A stretch of 55,417 nucleotides of DNA from NCBI RefSeq assembly GCF_001431645.1, contig NZ_LLXU01000128.1, positions 1 through 55,417 on the forward strand, given 5' to 3'. Positions 27,963 to 38,500 of the stretch are shown piece after piece (position 1 is the first letter of the stretch; each line of letters begins with the position of its first letter). The notes beneath the pieces are model-generated. The model saw only the letters and a program-made list of their open reading frames with translations, searched no databases and was not told the DNA's origin. The position numbers and the translations under genes are program-made. Origin of the DNA: Stenotrophomonas panacihumi. Its GTDB lineage: Bacteria; Pseudomonadota; Gammaproteobacteria; Xanthomonadales; Xanthomonadaceae.

Positions 27963-28982
27963 TCAGTTGCCGAAGTTCGGGATCGGCATCGCATCCACCG
28001 GCACGGTGGTGTCGCGGCCATCATCCTGCGCATCGCGGTTGCCGCGGCGATCGCTCTGGATCATGTAATTGCGCCGCTGCAGCCACGCATCGCGGGTCAG
28101 CGCGTACTCGTCCACCGCCTGGTCGCGCAGCGCGTCCACGGCCAGCAGCTGCGAGCGCGTGTTGACCAGCTGCAGGCCCTGCAGGCCGAAGCGCACCGCG
28201 CTGTCGTCCACCTGGCGCAGCGGCGAGAGCGGCACGTCGCCGGCCAGGCCGAAGGTATCGCGCACGGTACGCGGGCCGAACAGCGGCAGCTCGAAGTAGC
28301 GCGAGTTCTGCCAGCCCCACACGCCCAGCGTCTGGCCGAAGTCCTCGGTGCGGCGCGGCACCTTCGCCGCGCTGGCCGGGTCCATCAGGCCGCCGATGCC
28401 CAGCGTGGAGTTCATCACGAAGCGGCCGAGCGTCTGCAGCGCGAACACCGGATGGCCCTGCAGCAGCTGGTTGACCATCGTCAGCGGCGAACGCAGGTTC
28501 TCGAAGAAGTTGCTCACGCCCAGGCGCACCGGCTGCGGGGTGACGTTGACGTAGGCAGTGGCCAGCGGGCGCGCGATGCCGCGGTCGATGGCCAGGTTGA
28601 AGCGGTGCATCTTGCGGTTGTAGCGCTCCCACGGGTCGTAGGTGGCCGCGGTGTTGCCGCCCGTCGCGTCGGTCGCGTCGGCCGACGGCGCGGGTCCACC
28701 GTACAGGGCAGCGAAGTCGTCCTCGGCCTGGGTCGGGGCGCTGGCGCCTGCTTCGGCGGTGGCCTGCGGCGCCGCGGCCGGCGCAGTCGAGGTATCGGCG
28801 ACGGGCGCCACCGGCGCAGACGTGTCGACCGGCGGCACGGTGTCGGCGATCGGCGCGGGGGCAGCGGCCTGGGCCGGTACCGGCGTACCAGGAGAAGGCG
28901 TGGCGGCATTGCGCGGGCCCTGGCTGGCACAGGCGGCCAACAGGGAGACGGCGACGAGAAGGGGGAAGCGAAGGACGTTCAT
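27963..28982 (-). CDS. mlaA: Outer-membrane phospholipid-removing lipoprotein MlaA (VacJ)
   Basis: A 339-residue lipoprotein with lipobox LAAC near residue 18. It removes mislocalised phospholipids from the outer leaflet and hands them to MlaC. The MlaA domain begins at about residue 100 with DPWERYNRKMHRFNLAIDRG and includes RTVRDTFGLAGD. Between lipobox and domain is an Ala/Pro/Thr-rich linker of about 80 residues that E. coli MlaA (251 residues) lacks. It is the last gene of the mla operon; its ATG is one base after the mlaB stop codon. Confidence 0.93.
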   Translation of the reverse strand: MNVLRFPLLVAVSLLAACASQGPRNAATPSPGTPVPAQAAAPAPIADTVPPVDTSAPVAPVADTSTAPAAAPQATAEAGASAPTQAEDDFAALYGGPAPSADATDATGGNTAATYDPWERYNRKMHRFNLAIDRGIARPLATAYVNVTPQPVRLGVSNFFENLRSPLTMVNQLLQGHPVFALQTLGRFVMNSTLGIGGLMDPASAAKVPRRTEDFGQTLGVWGWQNSRYFELPLFGPRTVRDTFGLAGDVPLSPLRQVDDSAVRFGLQGLQLVNTRSQLLAVDALRDQAVDEYALTRDAWLQRRNYMIQSDRRGNRDAQDDGRDTTVPVDAMPIPNFGN

Positions 28983-28983
28983 G

Positions 28984-29301
28984 TCAGCTCGCGACAGGCA
29001 GAGGGGATGCCTGGAAATCCAGTTGGGGGGTAAGGCGGTAGGCGGCCGCCAGTTCGACCAGCCCGGCGGGCGAGCCGACCAGGCGGGGTTCGCCACCGGC
29101 CGAACGCAGGCGCGCGGCCAGTTCGGCCAGCAGCGCGACGCCGGCACTGTCCACGCGCTCGACGCCGCGCAGGTCCAGCGTGCGCACGCCGGCCAGCGAG
29201 GTGCTGGCTTGCGGCCACAGCGCGGTGGCCGCGGCACGGTCGAGCGCGCCGGTCAGCACCAGCGCCTCGCCTTCGCGACGCAGGGCGGCGTTACTGGCCA
29301 C
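28984..29301 (-). CDS. mlaB: STAS-domain protein MlaB
   Basis: A 105-residue STAS protein. LDLRGVERVDSAGVALLAEL is the conserved STAS loop with the regulatory Ser/Thr. In E. coli MlaB binds the MlaF ATPase and is needed for the stability and activity of the MlaFEDB complex. A GTG start at 29301 overlaps the end of mlaC by 11 bases, which suggests translational coupling. No other start gives a clean N-terminus. Confidence 0.85.
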   Translation of the reverse strand: MASNAALRREGEALVLTGALDRAAATALWPQASTSLAGVRTLDLRGVERVDSAGVALLAELAARLRSAGGEPRLVGSPAGLVELAAAYRLTPQLDFQASPLPVAS

Positions 29302-29968
29302 TGCGCTTGCCGCCGGCCTGCTGGCCGGCCTGCAGGGTGCCGTCGCGCAGTTCCTTGGCGACCTCGGCGATGCCCTTCTGGCGCAGCGGGGCGTCGAACT
29401 GGGTCTTGAAGGTCTGCACGTAGGAAATGCCCTCGATGCGGACATCGAAGATCTTCCACACGCCGTCGACGTTGCGCATCAGGTAGTCCACCGGCGTCGG
29501 GTCATTGCCCGGGCGCAGCAGCTCGGTCGCCACCACCACGCCGCGGTTGCCCGGCAGCGCGCTTTCGGACTTGCCGCGGAACGTCGGCTTGCCTTCGAAC
29601 TCCAGCAGGGCGTCGCCGTAGCGCTGCATCAGGTTGTCGGCCATCGCATCGGCGAACAGCTTGATGTCGGCATCGGAGGCGCCACGGCCATGCAGGCCGA
29701 GCACCAGGCGGGCGGCGTAATCGCGGTCGAAGGACTTGTTGAGCTCGCCGTCGATGAACTGGCGCAGCGTGGCCGGGTTCTTGCGGAACTCCGCGCGGCG
29801 CTGTTCCAGCGTGCCCAGGATGCGCGTGCTGGTGTCGATCACGGTGCGGGTGGCCGCGCCGTTGGAGGTGGCGGCCGCGGCGGCCGGCGCGGTCTGCGCC
29901 AGGGCCAGTGCGGGCGTGGCCGCGGCCAGGGCGACGGCGAGAAGCGAGGGAATCAGACGGATCTTCAT
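29291..29968 (-). CDS. mlaC: Periplasmic phospholipid-binding protein MlaC
   Basis: A 225-residue periplasmic carrier with a signal peptide (residues 1-24, ALA cleavage). The Ttg2D/MlaC domain follows, with TLRQFIDGELNKSFDRDYAARLVLG and YLMRNVDGVWKIFDVRIEGISYV as typical segments. It shuttles phospholipid between MlaA and the MlaFEDB complex. Its start codon overlaps the mlaD stop (ATGA). Confidence 0.95.
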   Translation of the reverse strand: MKIRLIPSLLAVALAAATPALALAQTAPAAAAATSNGAATRTVIDTSTRILGTLEQRRAEFRKNPATLRQFIDGELNKSFDRDYAARLVLGLHGRGASDADIKLFADAMADNLMQRYGDALLEFEGKPTFRGKSESALPGNRGVVVATELLRPGNDPTPVDYLMRNVDGVWKIFDVRIEGISYVQTFKTQFDAPLRQKGIAEVAKELRDGTLQAGQQAGGKRSGQ

Positions 29969-30495
29969 GGTTGCGGTTCCGTGGGAGCGGGGGTGTCGGT
30001 GGCATCGCTGGGCGCGGCCTTGTCGCCGCCGCCGGTGCCGCCACCGCTGAACATGTACTTGCCGACCAGTTGCAGCAGATCCACCGCCGGCTGGGTGAAG
30101 GCGATTTCCTCGCCGGGCTTGAGCACTTCCGGGTCGCCGCCCGGCTGCAGGCCGATGTAGCTCTCGCCGAGCAGGCCGCTGGTGAAGATGCCGGCCGAGG
30201 TGTCGGCGGGCAGGTCCTTGTAGCGGTCGTCCAGCGCCAGCGTCACCACCGACTCGAAGGTCTTCGGGTCCAGGCTGATGTCCGACACGCGGCCGACGTT
30301 GACGCCGCCGATGCGCACCGGCGCCTGCGGGCGCAGCTGGCCGATCTGGGTGAAGCGCGCCACCAGCGGGTATTCGCTGTGGCCGAAGCCGAAGCGCTGG
30401 TTGGTGGAAGCCACCGCCAGCACCAGCAGCGAGGCCAGGGTCAGCAGCAGGAACGCGCCAACGGAAAATTCGAGTCTCGGTCCACGCATGGCCAT
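29965..30495 (-). CDS. mlaD: MCE-domain substrate-binding subunit MlaD
   Basis: A 176-residue protein with one N-terminal membrane anchor (about residues 10-30) and an MCE domain (about 40-120, VRIGGVNVGRVSDISLDPKT, FTSGLLGESYIGLQPGG). Hexameric MlaD forms the hydrophobic channel above MlaE. A short disordered Ala/Pro/Thr tail ends the protein. AGGA lies before the ATG at 30495. Position in the operon is between mlaE (34-base gap) and mlaC (4-base overlap). Confidence 0.95.
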   Translation of the reverse strand: MAMRGPRLEFSVGAFLLLTLASLLVLAVASTNQRFGFGHSEYPLVARFTQIGQLRPQAPVRIGGVNVGRVSDISLDPKTFESVVTLALDDRYKDLPADTSAGIFTSGLLGESYIGLQPGGDPEVLKPGEEIAFTQPAVDLLQLVGKYMFSGGGTGGGDKAAPSDATDTPAPTEPQP

Positions 30496-30529
30496 TACAG
30501 TCCTGACAGGTCGGGATCCTTCCGCATGC

Positions 30530-31279
30530 TCACTGGAACAGCATCGCGGAGAGGACGAAGTTGAACATCAGCACCAGCAGCGAGGCGTTCACCACCGCGC
30601 GGGTGGTCGCCACCGAGGTGCCTTCGATGGTGGGTTCGGCATGGAAGCCGACATACGCGGCGACCAGCGCGGCGGTGCCGCCGAAGATCGCCGACTTGAG
30701 CAGGGCCACGCCGAAGTCGTCCCACAGGTCGACGCTGCCGCGCAGCCCCGACCAGAACGTGCCGTTGTCGATGCCCAGCACGTGCACGGCCTCGAAGTAG
30801 CCGCCGCTGATCGCCAGCGAGCAGAACACCGCGGTAAGCAGCGGCACGGTCAGCACCGCCGCCCAGAAGCGCGGGGCCACGGCCTTGGCGACCGGGTCGA
30901 TGGCCATCAGCTCCAGCGCCTTGATCTGGTCGGTGGCGCGCATCAGGCCCAGCTCGGCGGCGATGGAGCTGCCGGCGCGGCCGATGAACAGCAGCGCGGT
31001 CAGCACCGGCGCCAGCTCGCGGTACAGCGACAGGCCGAGCAGCGTGGACAGCGCATCGGACGCGCCATAGGTGGTGAGCGTGCGATAGCCCTGCAACGTC
31101 AGCACCAGGCCGACGAAGGCGCCGCCCACCGCGATGATCGGCAGCGAACGCGCGCCCACCTTGTAGATCTCGCGGGTCAGCTCGGCGAAGAAGTCCGCCG
31201 TGGGCACCGAACGGCGCAGCACGCTGAGCGAGAACAGGCCGGCGCGGCCGAGCGACTGGATCGAGGACACGACGGGCAT
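30530..31279 (-). CDS. mlaE: ABC transporter permease MlaE
   Basis: A 249-residue permease of the MlaE family with about five membrane helices: IIAVGGAFVGLVLTLQGY, FIGRAGSSIAAELGLMRATDQIKALELMAIDP (the conserved coupling region) and GTSVATTRAVVNAS. The true start is the ATG at 31279, sharing one base with the mlaF stop (TGATG). The frame stays open far upstream but there only mirrors mlaF and recC. Forms the MlaFEDB complex. Confidence 0.95.
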   Translation of the reverse strand: MPVVSSIQSLGRAGLFSLSVLRRSVPTADFFAELTREIYKVGARSLPIIAVGGAFVGLVLTLQGYRTLTTYGASDALSTLLGLSLYRELAPVLTALLFIGRAGSSIAAELGLMRATDQIKALELMAIDPVAKAVAPRFWAAVLTVPLLTAVFCSLAISGGYFEAVHVLGIDNGTFWSGLRGSVDLWDDFGVALLKSAIFGGTAALVAAYVGFHAEPTIEGTSVATTRAVVNASLLVLMFNFVLSAMLFQ

Positions 31280-32076
31280 CAGGCAGCGCTCCGCTGGGGC
31301 GTGCGCGGCACGGCGTCGAAGGGGATCGGGCCATCGGGCTGGCCATGCAGGAACTGCAGCACCAGCGGGTCGGTGCTCTCGCGCAGCTGCGCCGGGGTGC
31401 CGGCGAAGACGATGCCGCCGTTGGCGATCACCACCGCCTGGTCGCAGATCGGCAGGGTCTCGTGCACGTGGTGGCTGACGATCACGCTGGTCAGGCCCAG
31501 GCTTTCGTTGAGGCGGTGGATCAGGCTCATGATCACGCCGCTGGCGATCGGGTCCAACCCGGTCAGCGGTTCGTCGTAGATCATCAGCGGCGGGTCCAGC
31601 GCCAGCGCGCGCGCCAGCGCCACGCGGCGGGCCATGCCGCCGGAGAGCTCGCGCGGCCACGCATCGGCGGTGGCCAGCAGGCCCACGGCCTGCAGTTTCA
31701 TTTCCACCAGGCGGCGCAGCACCGGCGCCGGCAGGCGGGTGTGGGTGCGCAGCGGCAGCGCCACGTTCTCGGCCACGGTGAGGTCGGTGAGCAGGCCGTT
31801 GCCCTGCAGCAGCACGCCGATGTTGCGGCGCATCTCCAGCAGCGCGCGCGAATCGCGCGGCACCGGCTCGCCGAACAGGCGCAGGCTGCCCGCCACCGGA
31901 TGCAACTCGCCGGTGAGCGCGGCCAGCAGCGTCGACTTGCCGCTGCCCGAGGGGCCGAGCACGGCGGTGATGCTGCCGCGCGGCACGTCGAGCGAAACGT
32001 CGCGCAGGATCGCCCGGCCGCCACGATCGATGCGCACACCGGACAACTGGACGACAGGGGTATCGTTCACCGACAT
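31279..32076 (-). CDS. mlaF: ABC transporter ATP-binding protein MlaF
   Basis: A 265-residue ATPase driving phospholipid transport. Walker A GPSGSGKST is at about 42-50. The Q loop is in GVLLQGNGLL, the ABC signature is LSGGMARRVALARAL and Walker B is LMIYDEPLTGLD, followed by the H-loop VSHH. The ATG at 32076 starts MSVNDTPVVQLSGV. First gene of mlaFEDCBA; the promoter should lie in the 223-base gap shared with divergent recC. That gap shows no other gene. Confidence 0.95.
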   Translation of the reverse strand: MSVNDTPVVQLSGVRIDRGGRAILRDVSLDVPRGSITAVLGPSGSGKSTLLAALTGELHPVAGSLRLFGEPVPRDSRALLEMRRNIGVLLQGNGLLTDLTVAENVALPLRTHTRLPAPVLRRLVEMKLQAVGLLATADAWPRELSGGMARRVALARALALDPPLMIYDEPLTGLDPIASGVIMSLIHRLNESLGLTSVIVSHHVHETLPICDQAVVIANGGIVFAGTPAQLRESTDPLVLQFLHGQPDGPIPFDAVPRTPQRSAA

Positions 32077-32299
32077 TTCTTGGACAAGGGAATCCGCGGA
32101 AGAATTGGTCGCGGCGGCTGAACTTAACCGAACTGGACCGTGCAGTATTGTCGCATCCGCGTCCCCCCGGCACAAAGTCCGAAAGTGCGTCCGCGTCGAA
32201 ACAGCGTGTCCCTGGTGCGGGCCAATCGCACGTGCCACAGGCCACGGTGCCGGGTGGCGAGGGCTCGTCCGGCCCGTGCCGCTCGGGCAAGATGACGGC

Positions 32300-35200
32300 A
32301 TGACGCCGGCCGTTCCCGACTTCCGCCTGTACCACTCCAACTCGCTGGAAGTCCTCGCGGGCCTGCTGGCCGAGGAACTGCGGCAGCCGGCGCCGGGACA
32401 ATCGCTGCTGGTGCCGGACCTGGTGCTGATCCCCCAGGTGGCGATGCGCCGCTGGCTGCAGGCCTCGCTCGCCGCCGAGCACGGCGTGGCCGCCAACCTC
32501 GAATTCCTGACGCCGGGCGAGTTCGTCTCGCGCGCGCTGGCCGCCAACGTTGGCGGCGGCGCGGACGACCTCGACGCCGCCGCGCTGCGCTGGCACCTGT
32601 ATGCCGCGCTGGGCGAGCCCCGCCTGATGGCGCGCCCGCCGCTGCGCGCGCTGTCCGATTACCTCGCCGATGGCGACCCGCTCAAGGCCTGGGCGCTGGC
32701 CGGCGAGCTGGGCGACGTGTTCGAGAAGTACCAGGCCTGGCGTCGCGACTGGCTGCTGCGCTGGGAAGCCGGCGCCGACGCGGAAGACCCGCAGGCGATC
32801 CTCTGGCGCCGCGTCGCCGAAGGCCGGCCGTACCGCGCGCGGCGCATCCACGACTACCTCGTCCGCTTCGGCGAGGACCGCGCCGCGCTGCCGCAAGGCC
32901 TGCCGCCGCGGTTGTTCGCCTTCGCCACGCTCAACATTTCCCCGGACGTGCTGCGCGTGCTGGCCACCCAGGCGCGCGTGGGCACACTCCATTTCTATAT
33001 GCCCAGCCCCACGCGCAGTTACTGGGGCGACCTGCAGACCCGCGGCGAGCAACGCCGCGCCGGCGAGGACGCCACCGGCGCGGACAACCGCCTGCTGCAG
33101 GCCTGGGGCGCCGCCGGCCGCGATTTCATGGCGGTGCTGGGCAGCTACGAGGTCGTGCATCCCTCCGGCGACTTCCCCGCCTATGCGGACCCGGAAGCCG
33201 ATGCGCGCGGCGAGCCCTCGCTGCTGCGCGGCCTGCAGGGCGACCTCTTCCACCGCCGCGCCGCGCCGGGCCTGCCGCCGCGCGCGGAGGTGGATCGCCA
33301 CGACCCCAGCGTGCAGGTTCACGCCTGCCACACCCGCCTGCGCGAGCTGCAGGTGCTGCACGACCAGCTGCGCGCGCTGCTCGACGACGCGCGCTTCGAC
33401 CCGCCGCTGCAGCCGCGCGAAATCGCCGTGCTGGCGCCGGACATCGACCCCTACCTGCCGTACCTGGACGCGGTGTTCGGTGCGCGAGGCCGCGACGAAG
33501 CCGTGCCCTATGCGCTGGCCGACGCCAGCCCGCTGGCCGGCGAACCGCTGGCCGATGTGTTCGTGCGCCTGCTCGGCCTGCCGCTCTCGCGCTTTGGCCT
33601 GGCCGAGGTGTTCGACCTGCTCGCCAGCCCGCCCGTGGCCGAAGCCGCCGGCCTGGACGCCGCCGCCCTCGACCGCCTGCACGAATGGCTGCAGGCCGCC
33701 GGCGCGCGCTGGGGCCTGGATGCCGCGCATCGCCAGCAACACGACGCCCCGCGCGAGGACGCCTATACCTGGGCCTTCGCGCTGGACCGCCTGCTGCTCG
33801 GCCATGCCAGCGGCGCCGAGGACACCATCGCCGGCGTGGCGCCCTGGCCGGAACTGGAAGGCGGCGCGCTCGCCGCGCTCGACACCCTCGTGCGCCTGCT
33901 GCGCATCCTCGCCCGCCAGCAGCAGGCCCTGGCCGAGGCGCTCACGCCGGCGCAATGGCGCGAACGCCTGCTTGCCCTGCTCGATGCGCTGTTGCCGCAA
34001 GCACCCGCCACGCCCGCCGGCGAACGCGCGCTGGATCGCCTGCGCAACCTCATCGACACCTTCGCCGCCGATGCCGCGCGCGCCGGCTTCGACGCGCCGG
34101 TGGCCGCGGAGGTCGTGCGCGCCCACTTCGCCGCCACCCTGGCCGAAGCCGATACCCGCGCGCCGCTGCTCACCGGCGGCGTCAGCATCGGCCGCATGGT
34201 GCCGATGCGCCTGCTGCCGTTCCGCGTCATCTGCCTGCTCGGCATGAACGACGGCGACTATCCGCGCCGCGATCCCGCCGCCGGCCTCAACCGCCTCACC
34301 GCCGAGCTCGGCAGCGAGCGGCGCCGGCCGGGCGACCGTTCGCTGCGCGAGGACGACCGCTTCCTGTTCCTGCAGCTGTTCGCCTCCGCGCAGGATGTCT
34401 TCTACCTGAGCTACCTCGGGGCCGATCCGCGCGACGGCAGCCCGCGCGAGCCTTCCGTGCTGGTGAGCGAACTGCTCGGCGCGGCTGCCGCCTGCCATGC
34501 CGACCCGGCGCAGGCCGCGCGTGCGCTGGTAGTGCAGCAGCCGTTGCAGCCGTTCGCGCCGGCCGCGTTCGGCGACGCCACCGAACCGCGTCGTTTCAGC
34601 TACCGCGCGCAGTGGCAACCGGCCGCGGCCGCGCTGGGCAATGCGCGCGGCGCGCTCGATGCCTGGGCGGCGGGGATGCTGCCGCCCTTCGAGGCGGAAG
34701 ACGATCTCCCGCTGGAATCGCTGCGTCGCTTCCTCACCTCGCCGAGCGAACAGTTCCTGCGCCAGCGCCTGGGCCTGCGCCTGCCCGATGCCGCCGACAC
34801 CGCGCCGGACATCGAGCCGCTGGTCCTGCCGGGCGGGCGCGATGGCCAGGTCCTGCGCCAGGTGGTGCTCGACGCGCTGCTCGCTGGCGCGGACATCGCG
34901 CAACTGCCCGCGGCCTTGCGCGCGCGTGCATTGCTGCCGGCCGGCCCGGCCGGCGAACAACAGCTGCGCGCGCTGACCCGCACGCTTGCGCCACTGGCGC
35001 AGGCGTTCAACGACTGGCGCGGCCACGCCGAAGCGCAATCCCAGCGTTACGAGGTGGATATCGACGGCGTGCGCCTGCACGGCCGCGTCGGCGGCCTGTA
35101 CGTGCCGGGCATGGCGCGCCTGCGCGCCGGCGCGCTCAACGGGCCGGCGGTGATCGCCCACGGGCTGGACTGGCTGCTCGCCAGCGCCGCCGACGACCCG

Positions 35201-35581
35201 CGCCCGCTGCTGCGTTTCACCGAGGAGGGCGGCGGCCCGCCCGAACCGCTGCCGCCGCCATCGCCTTCCGAAGCCCGCGCGCGCCTGTCCGAGCTGCTGC
35301 ACCTGCGCAGCGCCGGCCTGCGCGCGCCGTTGCCGTTCGGTGCCTACAGCGGCTGGGAGTTCTTCAATGCCGACGGCGACGCGCACGTGCGCCGCCGCAA
35401 GGCCGCCGAGCGTTGGCAGGGCAACGACCGCCAATGGGGCGAAGGCAACGGCGATGCGCCGCGCCTGGCCCTGCGCGGGCGTGATCCCTTTGCCGATGAC
35501 GCCGCGTTCGCGGAATTCGCGCGCATCAGCGACACCGTCTTCGCCGCCGTCACCGGCCGCGCACCGGCGGAGGTGGCATGA
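32300..35581 (+). CDS. recC: Exodeoxyribonuclease V subunit gamma (RecC)
   Basis: A 1093-residue RecC, the Chi-scanning subunit of RecBCD. It opens LYHSNSLEVLAGLLAEELRQ, the standard RecC start, and has PREIAVLAPDIDPYLPYLDAVF, PLTRL-like strands and FRVICLLGMNDGDYPRRD in the inactive helicase core. The C-terminal nuclease-like fold holds the SPSEQFLRQRLGLRLP segment. RecC helicase motifs are degenerate, as expected. The ATG at 32300 has no good Shine-Dalgarno. The stop codon overlaps the recB ATG (ATGA). Confidence 0.94.
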   Translation: MTPAVPDFRLYHSNSLEVLAGLLAEELRQPAPGQSLLVPDLVLIPQVAMRRWLQASLAAEHGVAANLEFLTPGEFVSRALAANVGGGADDLDAAALRWHLYAALGEPRLMARPPLRALSDYLADGDPLKAWALAGELGDVFEKYQAWRRDWLLRWEAGADAEDPQAILWRRVAEGRPYRARRIHDYLVRFGEDRAALPQGLPPRLFAFATLNISPDVLRVLATQARVGTLHFYMPSPTRSYWGDLQTRGEQRRAGEDATGADNRLLQAWGAAGRDFMAVLGSYEVVHPSGDFPAYADPEADARGEPSLLRGLQGDLFHRRAAPGLPPRAEVDRHDPSVQVHACHTRLRELQVLHDQLRALLDDARFDPPLQPREIAVLAPDIDPYLPYLDAVFGARGRDEAVPYALADASPLAGEPLADVFVRLLGLPLSRFGLAEVFDLLASPPVAEAAGLDAAALDRLHEWLQAAGARWGLDAAHRQQHDAPREDAYTWAFALDRLLLGHASGAEDTIAGVAPWPELEGGALAALDTLVRLLRILARQQQALAEALTPAQWRERLLALLDALLPQAPATPAGERALDRLRNLIDTFAADAARAGFDAPVAAEVVRAHFAATLAEADTRAPLLTGGVSIGRMVPMRLLPFRVICLLGMNDGDYPRRDPAAGLNRLTAELGSERRRPGDRSLREDDRFLFLQLFASAQDVFYLSYLGADPRDGSPREPSVLVSELLGAAAACHADPAQAARALVVQQPLQPFAPAAFGDATEPRRFSYRAQWQPAAAALGNARGALDAWAAGMLPPFEAEDDLPLESLRRFLTSPSEQFLRQRLGLRLPDAADTAPDIEPLVLPGGRDGQVLRQVVLDALLAGADIAQLPAALRARALLPAGPAGEQQLRALTRTLAPLAQAFNDWRGHAEAQSQRYEVDIDGVRLHGRVGGLYVPGMARLRAGALNGPAVIAHGLDWLLASAADDPRPLLRFTEEGGGPPEPLPPPSPSEARARLSELLHLRSAGLRAPLPFGAYSGWEFFNADGDAHVRRRKAAERWQGNDRQWGEGNGDAPRLALRGRDPFADDAAFAEFARISDTVFAAVTGRAPAEVA

Positions 35582-38500
35582 GCGTCGTCGATCCGTATCT
35601 CGACCTGCCGCTGGAAGGCCTGCGCCTGATCGAGGCCAGCGCCGGCACCGGCAAGACGTTCACGCTGGCCACGCTGGCCACGCGGCTGGTGGTCGAGCAT
35701 GGCTGGCGCGTCGGCGAACTGCTGGCGGTGACCTTCACCGAAGCGGCCACGCAGGAGCTGCGCAAGCGCATCCGCGAGCGGCTGGCGCTGGCCGCGCGGC
35801 TGGTCGGCACGCCGGTGGACACGCAAGCCGCTTCGCCGGAGGTCGCGCTCACCGCCGAACTGCTGCAACGCCATCTGGCCGCCAGCGGCGAGCCGGTGGA
35901 AAAGCTGCGCCAGCGGCTGGTGGCGGCGGCCGACGAGATCGACCTGTCGGCGATCTTCACCATCCACGGCTTCTGCGCGCGCGTGCTTCGCGAGCACGCA
36001 CTGGAGAGCGGGCAGACCTTCGCCCCGCCCGAGCTGCTCGCCAACACGCGCGAGCTGCACGACGCGCTCGCCGCCGACCTGTGGCGCGCCGAAGCGGCCA
36101 CCGTGGCCGGCGCCGAGGATCTTCCCCGCCTGTGGTCCGGTGGCCCGGACGCCTTGGCCGCCGACCTGCCCGCCTTGTTGCGCGCCACCGACCTGCGGCC
36201 GGCCGACGAAGTCCCCGGCCCCGAACCCGAAGCCGCGCGCGCTACAGCCGCGGAGATCCTCGCGCAGGCCATCGACACGCATCTCGAGGATGCCCAGGCG
36301 CTCATCGCCGGCGCGTTCGAACGCAAGGTGCTGCACGGCGGCCGCGCCAAGCGGCGCAGTTTCGAGAAGGCGTTCGCCGAGTTGCGGCAGGGCCTGGCTA
36401 CGCGCGACTGGCCGCGCGGCGACAAGCTGCACATCGACAAGCTGCTGCCCGAGCGCCTGCGCTATTTCTGCTACGACAACCGGGTGGACGAGGTGCCCGC
36501 GTGTGCGTTGTTCGACGCCCTGCGCGACTGGGTGGAGGCCGACGAACGCGTGCAGCAATGGCTGCGCCAGCGCCGCGTCCACCTGCTGCATCGCGTGCGT
36601 GCAGAGGGCCAGGCGCGCCTGCGCAGGTTGAAGGTGCAGCAGCGCGTGCAGACCTACGATGACCTGATCGACGACGTGCATGCCGCGCTCACCGGCCCGC
36701 ATGGCGCCGAGCTCGCGCGCCGCCTGCGCGCGCAGTATCGCTTCGCGCTGGTGGACGAATTCCAGGACACCGACGAACGCCAGTGGGACATCTTCGACCG
36801 CGTGTTCGGCCTGCGCGGCGAGGCGGGCGGCCTGCCGCCGGCGCTGTTCCTGATCGGCGATCCGAAGCAGGCGATCTACGGCTTCCGCGGCGGCGACGTG
36901 CACACCTACCTGGCCGCCGCGCGCGAGGCCACGCCCGCGCCGCTGCTGGATCGCAACTTCCGTTCGCGCCCGGCGGTGCTGGGGGCGATCGACGCGTTGT
37001 ATGCACGGGCGGGCGAGCTGGCGTTCGTCGATCCGCAGATCCGCTTCCATGCCGTCGCGCCGGGCGGCCAGCGCCAGGACGACGACTTCCTGCGCGAAGG
37101 CGAGCCGGCCCCGGCGCTGACGCTGTGGCGCGCGCCACCGGCCGAGAACGGCGCGTACGCCGCCGAAGTCTCGCGGCAGTGGGCCACCGCGGCCTGCGTG
37201 GCGGCGATCCACGACGTGCTCGCCGACGCCCGCGCCGGCCGCGCGCTGCTGGATGGCCAGCCCGTGCGCCCGGGCGATATCGCCGTGCTGGTGCGCAAGC
37301 ATGGCGAGGCCACGCGCATCCAGCAGGCGCTGTCGGCGGCTGGCATTCCCGCCGTCGCCGCCGGCCGGTTGAGCCTGTACGAAACCGAGCAGGCCGGCGA
37401 AGTGCTCACGTTGCTGCTCGCGCTGCTGCACGGCGCCGATGACGCACGCCTGCGCGCCGCGCTCGCCACCGTGCTGGTGGGCGAGGACGCCGCCGCCATC
37501 GACGCGTTGGAACATGACGGGCCGGTGCATCGCCAATGGCAGCTGCAGGCGCTGGCCTGGCGCGAACGCCTGCAGCGCGGTGGCCCGCTGGCGTTGCTGT
37601 CCGAGCTGTGCGCCGCGCAGGGTCCGCGCCTGCTCACCCTGCTCGATGGCGAGCGCCGCCTGAGCAACTACCTGCAGCTCGCCGAAGGACTGCAGCAGGC
37701 GCAGGCGCGCACGCTGGGCCTGCACGGGCTGGTCGACTGGCTCGCGCGGCGCATCGCAGAAGCCGACCGCAATGATGAAACGCAGTTGCTGCGGCTGGAA
37801 TCGGACGCGCACCGCGTGCAGATCGTCACCCTGCACAAGAGCAAGGGCCTGGAATACCCGCTGGTCTTCCTGCCGTTCGTCGGCATCGGCAGCCGCCCGC
37901 ACGCGGCCGAACGGCATTGCCAGGTGACCGAGGCCGACGGGCGCCACCTGCAATGGAAGATCACCGGCGACGACCCCGCGTGGGCCGCCGCCACCGCCGC
38001 CGCCGCGCAGGCAGCGCGCGCCGAGGACGCCCGGCTGCTGTATGTCGGCCTCACCCGCGCCGAGCATGCGCTGTGGATCGCCAGCGGCGACTTCTACCAG
38101 CAGCAGGGCACCGCGCTGTGGCCGATGCTGGGCGAGATCGAAGCGCTGGCGCGCACCCCCGGCGTGGTGGTCGATGCCCGCGTGCCGCCTTCGCCGCTGC
38201 CGCGCCTTGCGCCCGCCGAAGCGGGCCAGGTGCAGCGCGCGCGCGCCATGCAGCGTGTCGTCGCGCCGGACTGGTGGGTGTACAGCTTCACCCAGCTCGC
38301 CAACGCCGATGCCGGCGGCGAGCCGGAAGCCAGCGCCACGGTGGAAGCCGCCGGCGGGCTCGACGAACCCGCCGCCGCGCCGGTCGACGCGCTCGCGCCG
38401 CAGCGCCTGGCCGAAGTGGATCCGCGCTTCGTCGGCAACCGTTTCGGCGTGGTGATGCACGAGGCGTTCGAGCAGGTCGACTTCAATGCCTGGCGTGACT

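Noticed and set aside
30530..35434. A 1634-codon minus-strand open frame covering mlaE, mlaF and recC
   Set aside because: Only the last 249 codons are mlaE. The rest mirrors mlaF and recC in another frame; long antisense frames are expected at this GC content.
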